Shown one piece after another: positions 1-5,815 of a stretch of DNA of 6,432 bases. Source of the stretch: Bryobacterales bacterium (GTDB lineage Bacteria; Acidobacteriota; Terriglobia; Bryobacterales; Bryobacteraceae); the NCBI GenBank assembly GCA_003154855.1, contig PMEV01000349.1, forward strand, positions 18,884-25,315, read 5' to 3'. The notes beneath the pieces were generated by a model that worked only from the letters and a program-made list of their open reading frames with translations, had not been told where the DNA came from and searched no databases. Every line of letters starts with the position of its first letter. The first letter of the stretch is position 1. The position numbers and the translations under genes are program-made.

Positions 1-268
1 CGTCGATGCCGCCGCCGGAGCCGAGGTCGAGCACCGTTTCGCCGGGTTTCAGCTCGGCGAGCGCGGTAGGATTGCCGCAGCCGAAGGAGGCGCGCAGGGC
101 GTCCTCGGGGACCTGCGAGGCGTCGGCGCTGGGGTAGAGATCGCCGGTGATGGGGTCGGAACACGCCTGGGCGGAGGCTCCGCAACAGCAACTGCTCTTA
201 CCGCGGACTACCCGCAGGGCCGCCTGGCCGTATTTCTCTTTCACGACTTCTTTGATGTCCTGACTCAT
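1..268 (-). CDS. arsM: Arsenite S-adenosylmethionine methyltransferase ArsM, N-terminal part (cut by left edge)
   Basis: The first 89 residues of an ArsM-type enzyme, which methylates As(III) with S-adenosylmethionine in the cytoplasm. The start is the ATG read from 268 to 266; AAAGGGA lies a few bases upstream inside arsR. The protein opens MSQDIKEVVKEKYGQAAL, has a cysteine cluster CCCGA at residues 27-31 with another Cys at 36, then the SFGCGNP motif (Cys64), and then SAM-binding motif I, VLDLGSGGGID, at residues 79-89, where the window ends. Cys64 sits in the motif that carries a conserved N-terminal arsenic-binding cysteine in characterised ArsM proteins; the remaining catalytic cysteines and the C-terminal half lie outside the window. 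It overlaps the stop of arsR by ATGA, so the two are almost certainly co-transcribed and translationally coupled. The order N-terminal Cys, SFGCGNP, SAM motif is characteristic; other class I methyltransferases lack it. Confidence 0.93.
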   Translation of the reverse strand, partial: MSQDIKEVVKEKYGQAALRVVRGKSSCCCGASAQACSDPITGDLYPSADASQVPEDALRASFGCGNPTALAELKPGETVLDLGSGGGID

Positions 269-630
269 GATTTTCCCTTTCTGGCGATGGATTTGAGCGG
301 AACCACGATGCTCTCCGGCCGGACGGCGCGGTTCCGCGAACAGCATTCGGCGTAGAGGAAGGCCAGCAACTCGGTGAGCGTCGCGACGCTGGCGGAGTAG
401 CGGAGGAACTGCCGCTCGCGGCGCACTTCGACGAGGCCCTGCCGCTTGAGTTTCTCGAGATGATGCGAAAGGGTCGAGTTAGGGATTCCCAGGTCGGCCT
501 GAATGTCGCCCACGACCATGCCGCCGGGATGGGCCGAGAGCAGGAGGCGCAGGATGCGCAGGCGAGGCTCGGCGCCGAGGGCGGCGAACATACGAGCGTA
601 GCGGAGGGCGGCGGCCCGCTCGGTTTTCAT
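265..630 (-). CDS. arsR: ArsR-family arsenic-responsive repressor
   Basis: A 121-aa winged-helix repressor of the ArsR/SmtB family, which represses its own operon until As(III) or methylarsenite binds. Residues 11-31 (YARMFAALGAEPRLRILRLL) are the usual first helices; 41-75 form the helix-turn-helix (IQADLGIPNSTLSHHLEKL), followed by the wing (VEVRRERQFLRYS). There is no CVCDL-type metal site in the recognition region. Instead a vicinal pair, Cys96-Cys97 (AECCSRN), lies in the C-terminal helix, resembling the Acidithiobacillus ferrooxidans ArsR layout (Cys95, Cys96 and a third Cys102); here I see no third cysteine after the pair. The start is the ATG at 630-628, the only one with a fitting promoter, and no Shine-Dalgarno precedes it. 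The stop overlaps the arsM start. The ArsR-ArsM pairing makes arsenic the likely inducer; the exact ligand form is inferred. Confidence 0.93.
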   Translation of the reverse strand: MKTERAAALRYARMFAALGAEPRLRILRLLLSAHPGGMVVGDIQADLGIPNSTLSHHLEKLKRQGLVEVRRERQFLRYSASVATLTELLAFLYAECCSRNRAVRPESIVVPLKSIARKGKS

Positions 631-650
631 ATTTCTAGCATAGCAGAAAT
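631..650. promoter_or_regulatory. Inverted repeat, candidate ArsR operator
   Basis: ATTTCT and AGAAAT form perfect 6-base arms separated by 8 bases, directly abutting the arsR start codon and completely enclosing the -10 element. A dimeric ArsR bound here would block RNA polymerase, the usual autoregulation. It is AT-rich within a very GC-rich surrounding, as expected for such an operator. Assignment to ArsR is by position; no binding data are available. Confidence 0.5.
637..645 (-). promoter_or_regulatory. Extended -10 promoter for a leaderless arsR-arsM transcript
   Basis: On the minus strand TGC precedes TATGCT, giving an extended -10 element (TGn plus a hexamer matching TATAAT at 4 of 6). 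Exactly six bases (AGAAAT) separate the hexamer from the arsR ATG, so the normal start point would be the A of the ATG itself. No -35 match is found 16-18 bases upstream (the sequence there is a C-run), as is tolerated in extended -10 promoters. No Shine-Dalgarno exists before arsR, which fits a leaderless message. The transcription start is inferred. Confidence 0.6.
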
Positions 651-738
651 AAGAAGCGCCGGGGGACGCGCTTGGGCAGCATGGCGGCGGTATGGAAGAC
701 CGGCAACTTGGACGCGCCTGGCCGGCGCCGGCGGCCGG

Positions 739-753
739 AGCCGGGATCCGGCT
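739..753. repeat. Short GC-rich hairpin
   Basis: AGCCGG and CCGGCT pair perfectly around a GAT loop, close to the palindrome at 721-732. No U-run follows on either strand and no gene ends here, so it is not a convincing terminator. It may be a chance product of high GC content. Confidence 0.3.
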
Positions 754-891
754 GGGCGGCTTCGCGGCCGGGATCGGGCCGATGCCGGCGGTCTCGCCGT
801 TTGTCTACCGCGGGGGTGGACGCGGCACCGGGGAAACTGGCGGCGATCGGCGGTGCTGGCGGACTCTTTCGGAGATTCTCGCATGTTTCTC

Positions 892-920
892 TTGTAATCC
901 GGCCTTTCCTGTGAAATATT
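892..920 (+). promoter_or_regulatory. Weak candidate sigma-70 promoter in an AT-rich patch
   Basis: TTGTAA (892-897) and AATATT (915-920) are separated by 17 bases; each matches four of six consensus positions. A better -10-like hexamer, CATAAT at 921-926, lacks a -35 partner. This is the only AT-rich patch between 651 and 1542 and could once have driven the genes to the right, although it lies about 600 bases from the next intact start. Confidence 0.18.
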
Positions 921-1295
921 CATAATGTACCCGGGAGAGGCTCTTGTTTCTCCGTTCCCCCCTACCTCCGGTTGGTGGAGTACGTTCCCGAGCGCTGCCA
1001 GATCCGCCGGCGTGTGGTCCGGCGCGCCAACCGCAAAAAGCCCCTGGCATGACTGAAGCAGGGCCGCCCCCCGCACCTTTATGGATTTCAGAGCGGACTC
1101 TGTCCCAGTTTATCGAGAGCGAGCGGCGATTCCGCGACCCTTTCGCTTCCCAAGGCGTACCATCGGAAAGCCGGGATGCCTTCCAGTGGATGTTGCCTGG
1201 GCAGCAGGCCCTGGTTCCCTTCCCTCGCGACCACATTCGCAGCGACGGCCGCCACCCGACTCTCGATATTCGCGAGGCGCCGATTCGGGACGACG

Positions 1296-1430
1296 GATAT
1301 TCTCCGCACTTATCAACTGCACGCCAACTGCTACATCGTGAAGACGGTGGATCCGACCCGGTTTATGGCCGTCGTGCAGGCTATCGAGAGTTTCCGGCTG
1401 GCTTTGGTCATGCTTCCGTCGCGCGAGTGA
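1296..1430 (+). pseudogene. Remnant of an Rcp1-like single-domain response regulator (C-terminal third)
   Basis: This frame reads DILRTYQLHANCYIVKTVDP, continues FMAVVQAIESFRLALVMLPSRE and ends in TGA. It matches the end of Rcp1-type receivers (alpha4, beta5 with the switch lysine, alpha5) and aligns without gaps to residues 103-143 of the intact regulator at 5311-5757 (DIMAGYDLGANSYVRKPVDF...). The upstream part, which should hold the acidic pair, phosphoacceptor Asp and Thr switch, is absent from this frame. A neighbouring frame just upstream (RGADSGRR, about 1271-1294) may be a frameshifted scrap of beta4. The nearly invariant Pro after the switch Lys is Thr here (KT for KP), as in a decaying gene. 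Its placement just before a CpaE-like gene copies the intact regulator before the second CpaE-like gene. The two proteins are only moderately alike, so this is not a recent copy of that regulator. Confidence 0.72.
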
Positions 1431-1530
1431 GCATGAACGATCTTCGAAACAGCCCGCCGGCTCACGGAGAATCCCGTGGGCGCCCGGCGCGCCGGAGCGG
1501 CGGCCGGGAAGAGTTGGCCCCTGAACGAGG

Positions 1531-1535
1531 GGAGG
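1531..1535 (+). promoter_or_regulatory. Ribosome binding site of the first CpaE-like gene
   Basis: GGAGG, within AGGGGAGGA, lies seven bases before the ATG at 1543. It is a strong Shine-Dalgarno and fixes the start of the 392-aa protein. Confidence 0.75.
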
Positions 1536-1542
1536 ACGAAGT

Positions 1543-2721
1543 ATGACCAGCGGCACAAGTTTGCCCGACGCAGCGGTGCGGGTACTTCTCATTGAAAACA
1601 ATCCGGCCGATGCAGGATTGGTACGGTCGATGCTCTCCGAATCCCATGGCGCCGAGTTCCGCGTCGAGTGGGCGAAGGCCTTGGCGCCAGGCATGATTCT
1701 GCTCGGGCGCGGCGAGATAGACATGGTTCTCCTGGACCTCTCGCTCCCCGACAGTCAAGGGCTGGAGAGCCTGACGGCCATCCGTCATGCCGCGCCGAGC
1801 ATCCCGGTGGTCGTGCTGACCAGTCTCGACGACCAGGATTTCGCCCACGAGGCAGTGCGGTGTGGAGCGCAGGATTACCTGATAAAAGGAGAGCTGACCG
1901 GAGGCATGTTGGCGCGCACCTTGAGCTACGCCATGCTGAGGCAACGGGATCAAGCGCGCGCTCTCCGGGCGGAATCGCAAGCCGCATTGAACAAGATAGC
2001 GGGGTTTCTGGGGGCCAGAGGAGGGGTAGGCACGACCACGGTCGCCTGCCACTTCAGCCTCGAGTTGAAGCAGCGGAGTGGCGTCCGCGTCCTGCTGGCG
2101 GACCTGGACGTCGCCGGAGGCTCGGCCGGTTTCCTCATGAAAGCGGTCTCGCCACACACCCTCCAAGAGGCCGCCAGCAACCTTGAACGGCTTGACGAGA
2201 GCTACTGGAACAAGATCGTTGTTTGCGGCGCCGATGGTCCGGACGTCCTCCTGTCACGGGTCTCGTTGGCTTTGAAGGAGCAGGCCAATAGCGAGACAGC
2301 CCGAAACGTCTTCGAGTTCGCACGGCCCATGTACCCATGGATCGTCATGGATCTTGGCCGCTTGAATCCCTTGGCCGTGAGCCTGCTTCCGGATCTGAGC
2401 GACCTATTCCTGATCGCGACTCTGGAGGTGGCAGTCTTGTACGAGGTCAAGCAATTGGTGTCGCGACTGGCGGACGCCGGCCTGAATCGCACCCGACTGC
2501 ACCTGATCGTCAATCAAACTCTCAAACACTCCGATCTTTCACCTACGGAAGCCGGCAAGATGCTCGGTGTCCCCATCCACGCGGCCTTGCCGGAGTGCGG
2601 CTCCGAACTGTCGGAGGCCTACGCGAAAGGGCAACTGTTGAACGCCAAGACCGAATTCCGCCGGCAGATAGGGCGTCTCGCGGAGAGGGTCGCGGGCCTG
2701 GAAGCGAAGAAGTCGAAATGA
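1543..2721 (+). CDS. Receiver-MinD/CpaE-like ATPase fusion (copy 1)
   Basis: A 392-aa cytoplasmic protein with an N-terminal phosphoreceiver domain (about 12-130), a short helical linker (131-150) and a MinD/ParA-type ATPase of the CpaE/TadZ kind (about 151-385). In the receiver, Asp65 (LLDLSLPD) is the phosphoacceptor, Thr93 and Lys115 are the switch residues, but the acidic pair is Glu18-Asn19 instead of E/D-D. The ATPase has a deviant Walker A, GARGGVGTTT at 157-166: the MinD signature Lys is Arg159 and the P-loop Lys is Thr164. It also has LLADLD (184-189) and a Walker B-like IVMD (Asp270). The C-terminal LIVNQT, GVPIHAALP and AYAKGQLLN stretches are typical of CpaE. CpaE/TadZ proteins place Tad/Flp pili at specific sites, but no pilus gene is visible, so that role is inferred. 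The stop overlaps a possible mini-cistron at 2718. Many relatives are annotated simply as response regulators. Confidence 0.88.
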   Translation: MTSGTSLPDAAVRVLLIENNPADAGLVRSMLSESHGAEFRVEWAKALAPGMILLGRGEIDMVLLDLSLPDSQGLESLTAIRHAAPSIPVVVLTSLDDQDFAHEAVRCGAQDYLIKGELTGGMLARTLSYAMLRQRDQARALRAESQAALNKIAGFLGARGGVGTTTVACHFSLELKQRSGVRVLLADLDVAGGSAGFLMKAVSPHTLQEAASNLERLDESYWNKIVVCGADGPDVLLSRVSLALKEQANSETARNVFEFARPMYPWIVMDLGRLNPLAVSLLPDLSDLFLIATLEVAVLYEVKQLVSRLADAGLNRTRLHLIVNQTLKHSDLSPTEAGKMLGVPIHAALPECGSELSEAYAKGQLLNAKTEFRRQIGRLAERVAGLEAKKSK

Positions 2722-2813
2722 GCGCGATGTCTAGCGCCGCCAGGGCGGCTGCGCCCGTCTGGGGTTCATCCGGCGCCCGGAGCGCCTGCCCGTCCGAAAG
2801 GGGGCCAGCGTGA
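2718..2813 (+). CDS. Possible 31-codon mini-cistron linking two genes
   Basis: An ATG inside the ATGA at the stop of the first CpaE-like gene opens a frame reading MSAMSSAARAAAPVWG... and ending at TGA 2811-2813, which in turn overlaps the GTG start of the kinase (GTGA). Four-base overlaps at both ends would carry ribosomes across the 88-base gap. The peptide is Ala/Arg/Ser-rich and resembles no known family. It has no clear Shine-Dalgarno of its own, so re-initiation would be needed. A chance frame in GC-rich DNA is the main alternative. Confidence 0.25.
   Translation: MSAMSSAARAAAPVWGSSGARSACPSERGPA
2737..2749. repeat. Small intergenic stem-loop
   Basis: GCCGCCAGGGCGGC (about 2736-2749) can fold into a five-pair stem with a CAGG loop between the first CpaE-like gene and the kinase. 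No U-run follows, so it is unlikely to terminate transcription; it might tune mRNA stability between the genes. It is small enough to be chance at this GC content. Confidence 0.25.
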
Positions 2814-5314
2814 AGGCCGGGACGAGGAAGCCGTTTCGCGGTTTGGCGGCGCTGGTGCTCTGTCTCCTGGTGGTCGCCGGAAGCGGCATAGCCGGCTACC
2901 TGTACTACGCGGCGGAGAGACGGTCGGTCGACACGGAAGCGCGGAATCGACTGGCTGCTATAGCGGACATGAAAGTCCAGCAGTTAGTCGTGTGGCGCGC
3001 GGAACGGCTCGCCGTTTCCAGATCTCTCCAATTCAACCCGCTCGTTGTTCCGGCGCTGCTGGAGAGCCTGAACAGCGGTTCGGACAGAGGCGCGATCAAG
3101 GCCTGGCTGGAACAGTTGCTCGAGGCGTATCATTTCACGGGAGCGAGCCTGTGGGACAAAGACTACCGCCGGCGGGCCTGGTTGCCGGCCGGAGACCGGG
3201 GCCATGAATGGGAGCGCGAGTTGATCGCGCAAGCAACGCGCACCAGGACTCCCTTCCTGGCGGACTTACACCGGGACGACCCCACCGGTGCGCCTTACAT
3301 GACCCTGGTGGCGCCGCTCCAGAGTTCATCCTCGTTCGAACCCGTCGCTACGCTCTTGCTGAAGATCGATCCGGAACGGTTTCTCTACCCCCTCATCCAG
3401 GCCTGGCCGACGCCCAGCGGCTCGGCGGAGACGTTGCTCGTCCGCCGCGAAGGGGACGAAGCCGTCTTCTTGAATGAATTGAGGCATCAAAAACACACCG
3501 CGCTCACACTCCGAATTCCCCTCTCGCGGGACCGGCTTGCGGCGGCGATGGCCATACGCGGGTTCGAAGGAGTAGCGAGCGGCGTCGACTATCGCGGAAT
3601 CCCGGTCCTGGCGGCGATGGAACACGTTCCCGACAGCCCGTGGTATCTGGTGGCAAAGGTCGATACTCGGGAGGTTATCGCCCCTCTGCGCCAGCAGATG
3701 GTCCTCATCGCGACTTCATCCGCGCTGCTTGCGGCGGCCTTGGTCGCGGGGATACTGTTCGTATGGTCGCGGCAGGGGACGCTGGCTACCCGGCAGCTTC
3801 TGGAAGCCGAGATGGCGCGCCGTGCGGTGCTCGGCCACTTCAACTACCTGAGCCGCTATGCCAACGACATCATCCTGCTGCCCGATGCGACGGGCAGGAT
3901 CATGGAGGCCAACGACCGAGCCGTTGAAAGTTACGGGTACAGCGCGGACGAACTGCGGCAAATGAACGTTGCCGACCTAAACGTTCCCGAGGAGGCCACC
4001 GCGCTCGCCCAGACCTGGATCAAGGTGAAGGAGAAGGGGGCTGAGGGATTGGTGTATGAGGCTCAGCACGTGCGCAAGGATGGCAGCCGGTTCGCGGTGG
4101 AAATCAGCGCCCGCAGTTTTGTAGTGGAAGGGCGGGAATTCCGGCAATCGATCGTCCGGGACATCACCGAGCGCAAACGGGCGGCGGAGGCGTTGCGCGA
4201 AGCCAACGAGTATCTGGAGGACCTGCTCAATTGTGCCAACGCTCCGATCATCGTCTGGGACCCCCACTGCCGCATCAAGCGGTTCAATCATGGTTTCGAG
4301 AACCTGACTGGCAAGAGCGCCGCCTCCGTCCTGGGAGAAGACGTCGGGATTCTCTTCCCGCCCAGCGAGAGGGAAAGTTCGATGGAGTTGATCCGCAGGA
4401 CACTGACGGGCGAACGTCTGGAGGCGGTCGAGATTCCCATCGCCCGCGCCGACTTCACGGTCCGCACGGTCCTTTGGAACTCCGCCGCTATTCTCGCCGC
4501 CGACGGCCGGACTCCGGTGGCGGCTATCGCGCAGGGGCTGGACATCACCGAACGCAAACAGGCGGAGGAGTCGATCCGGCAGCTCAACGCCGATCTCGAA
4601 CAGCGAGTGCGCGACCGCACGGCCCAACTGGAAGCGGCCAATGCCGAACTGGTGGCGTTCTCATACTCCATCTCGCACGATCTGCGCGCGCCGCTACGCG
4701 GCATCGACGGATGGAGCCTGGCGTTACTGGAGGACTACCGCGACAAACTCGACGACCGGGGCCGCGAATACCTCGGCTACATCCGCTCCGACACCCAGCG
4801 CATGGGCCAGTTGATCGACGACCTGCTCAAGCTTTCCCGTGTGACCCGCGACCGCATGGAACGGACGCTTGTGGATCTGGGGGCTGTCTCGCAAACCGTC
4901 GTGGCCCGGCTTCGGGAGAGGGAACCGAATGCCCAGATGGAGTTTGAGGCGCAGCCGGGGCTCACCGCCCGGTGCGATGCGGGACTGGTCGAGATCGCAT
5001 TGACGAACCTGATCGACAACGCATGGAAGTTCTCAAGCACGCGCCCCATGGGCCACGTCGAGTTCGGCCGGACCGAGGCACAGGGTTGCTCCGCTTTCTT
5101 CGTCCGAGACAATGGGGTGGGATTCGACATGACCTACGTGGACAAGCTGTTCGGAGTGTTCCAGCGCCTGCACAAAGTCTCCGAGTTCCCCGGAACCGGC
5201 ATCGGTCTGGCCATCGTGCAGCGCGTGATGCATCGTCACGGCGGCCGCGTTTGGGCGGAATCCAAGCCCGGCGGGGGCGCTACCTTCTACTTTACGCTCG
5301 AAGAGGCACTATGA
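2810..5314 (+). CDS. Membrane sensor histidine kinase (Cache-like sensor, two PAS domains)
   Basis: An 834-aa inner-membrane kinase. The GTG start at 2810 has AAAGGGGG five bases upstream. Residues 11-33 are the first membrane helix and 297-318 the second; the roughly 260 residues between form a periplasmic sensor resembling a double-Cache domain (MKVQQLVVWRAERL near the start, PWYLVAKVD near the end). Then come PAS 1 (about 345-456, ANDIILL start, DITERK end), PAS 2 (about 466-584, NAPIIVWD start, DITERK end), a coiled coil (585-612), the dimerisation/phosphotransfer domain with His623 in SISHDLRAPLRG, and the ATP-binding domain: N box with Asn733 and Asn737, DNGVGFD (767-773), FGVFQRLH, and GTGIGLAIV (795-803). 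All catalytic motifs are intact. The HisKA/ATPase half resembles kinases of the Cph1/bacteriophytochrome type paired with Rcp1 regulators, though no chromophore domain is present. The stop overlaps the regulator's ATG. The signal cannot be deduced. Confidence 0.93.
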   Translation: MKAGTRKPFRGLAALVLCLLVVAGSGIAGYLYYAAERRSVDTEARNRLAAIADMKVQQLVVWRAERLAVSRSLQFNPLVVPALLESLNSGSDRGAIKAWLEQLLEAYHFTGASLWDKDYRRRAWLPAGDRGHEWERELIAQATRTRTPFLADLHRDDPTGAPYMTLVAPLQSSSSFEPVATLLLKIDPERFLYPLIQAWPTPSGSAETLLVRREGDEAVFLNELRHQKHTALTLRIPLSRDRLAAAMAIRGFEGVASGVDYRGIPVLAAMEHVPDSPWYLVAKVDTREVIAPLRQQMVLIATSSALLAAALVAGILFVWSRQGTLATRQLLEAEMARRAVLGHFNYLSRYANDIILLPDATGRIMEANDRAVESYGYSADELRQMNVADLNVPEEATALAQTWIKVKEKGAEGLVYEAQHVRKDGSRFAVEISARSFVVEGREFRQSIVRDITERKRAAEALREANEYLEDLLNCANAPIIVWDPHCRIKRFNHGFENLTGKSAASVLGEDVGILFPPSERESSMELIRRTLTGERLEAVEIPIARADFTVRTVLWNSAAILAADGRTPVAAIAQGLDITERKQAEESIRQLNADLEQRVRDRTAQLEAANAELVAFSYSISHDLRAPLRGIDGWSLALLEDYRDKLDDRGREYLGYIRSDTQRMGQLIDDLLKLSRVTRDRMERTLVDLGAVSQTVVARLREREPNAQMEFEAQPGLTARCDAGLVEIALTNLIDNAWKFSSTRPMGHVEFGRTEAQGCSAFFVRDNGVGFDMTYVDKLFGVFQRLHKVSEFPGTGIGLAIVQRVMHRHGGRVWAESKPGGGATFYFTLEEAL

Positions 5315-5757
5315 ATACCAATTACATTCTATTGGTGGAAGACAATCCCAGCGATGTCAGACTTACCCGGCGGGCGCTGGAACAAAGCCACATCACTAAC
5401 CCATTGGTTGCGGCGGAAGACGGCAGGGAGGCGCTTGACTACCTGTTCGCTCTGGGAGCGTACGCGGGCCGGGATGTCACCGACCTTCCCCGGGTGGTCC
5501 TGCTGGATCTGAAGCTTCCCAAAGTGGACGGACTGGAGGTTTTGCGGCAGATTCGCGCCAACGAGCGCACGCGGCGGCTGCCCGTGGTGATCCTCACTTC
5601 TTCCCAGGAGCAACAGGACATCATGGCCGGCTACGATCTCGGCGCCAACAGCTATGTAAGGAAGCCCGTCGATTTCGTTCAATTCGCCGAGGCTGTCCAG
5701 GCCTTGGGCCTGTACTGGCTGCTGCTGAATGAGGCTCCCCCAGAATCCGGACGGTAA
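5311..5757 (+). CDS. Rcp1-like single-domain response regulator
   Basis: A 148-aa stand-alone receiver with no output domain, of the kind that passes phosphate on or acts by protein contact. The phosphorylation site is complete: acidic pair Glu10-Asp11 (LLVEDNPSD), phosphoacceptor Asp66 (VVLLDLKLPKVDG), Thr96 (VILTSS) and Lys118-Pro119 (YVRKPVDF). The LLDLKLPK motif and the long C-terminal helix ending FAEAVQALGLYWLLLNEAPP are typical of the Rcp1 group. Its ATG sits within the ATGA at the kinase stop, so the two proteins are probably made in matched amounts and form a cognate pair. It ends in tandem stops TAA-TAG. Because it has no DNA-binding part, its target is likely a protein; the CpaE-like proteins on either side are the obvious candidates, by context only. 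Confidence 0.93.
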   Translation: MNTNYILLVEDNPSDVRLTRRALEQSHITNPLVAAEDGREALDYLFALGAYAGRDVTDLPRVVLLDLKLPKVDGLEVLRQIRANERTRRLPVVILTSSQEQQDIMAGYDLGANSYVRKPVDFVQFAEAVQALGLYWLLLNEAPPESGR

Positions 5758-5799
5758 TAGGCTCACTGCTTCCCGGTCTGCTGGCTGAAGACTCGGAAC

Positions 5800-5805
5800 G
5801 GAGGA
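5800..5805 (+). promoter_or_regulatory. Ribosome binding site of the second CpaE-like gene
   Basis: GGAGGA lies ten bases before the ATG at 5816, a little farther than ideal. It supports this start, which also brings the two paralogues into the same residue numbering from the first residue. Confidence 0.55.
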
Positions 5806-5815
5806 CAAAGAGAGT

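Larger units (their letters stand above)
651..1295. other. Long stretch without a recognisable gene
   Basis: About 645 bases upstream of the signalling module. Open frames here are high-GC by-products rich in Arg, Gly, Pro and Ala, with no recognisable domain and no convincing start context. Visible structure: a 12-base palindrome GCCGGCGCCGGC at 721-732, a hairpin at 739-753 (AGCCGG, GAT, CCGGCT), and an AT-rich patch at 890-930. Its right-hand part may contain further decayed sequence belonging with the receiver remnant at 1296-1430. Confidence 0.5.

Noticed and set aside
721..753. Palindrome plus hairpin considered as a transcription terminator
   Set aside because: No T-run follows on either strand and no gene ends here; both arsR and the module to the right point away from or lie far from it.
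972..1052. Short frame reading LVEYVPERCQIRRRVVRRANRKK, considered as a scrap of an IS66-type transposase (EYVPxR motif)
   Set aside because: Only about five residues resemble the motif, the expected VRPKxxCxxC continuation is absent, and no terminal inverted repeats or other transposase parts are visible.
944..1546. Long plus-strand open frame (200 codons) running into the first CpaE-like gene
   Set aside because: Composition is typical of high-GC spurious frames, there is no Shine-Dalgarno or family resemblance overall, and the recognisable receiver remnant inside it is in a different frame. Only the SERRFRDPF patch is kept, as a weak hint.
1110..2166. Long minus-strand open frames opposite the first CpaE-like gene
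   Set aside because: They mirror the codon pattern of the strongly supported plus-strand receiver-ATPase and show no domain. An equivalent minus-strand frame appears opposite copy 2, as expected for a shadow of paralogous genes.
3977..4627. Minus-strand open frame of 216 codons opposite the kinase PAS region
   Set aside because: Antisense shadow of a kinase with intact motifs in order; no recognisable domain or start signal.
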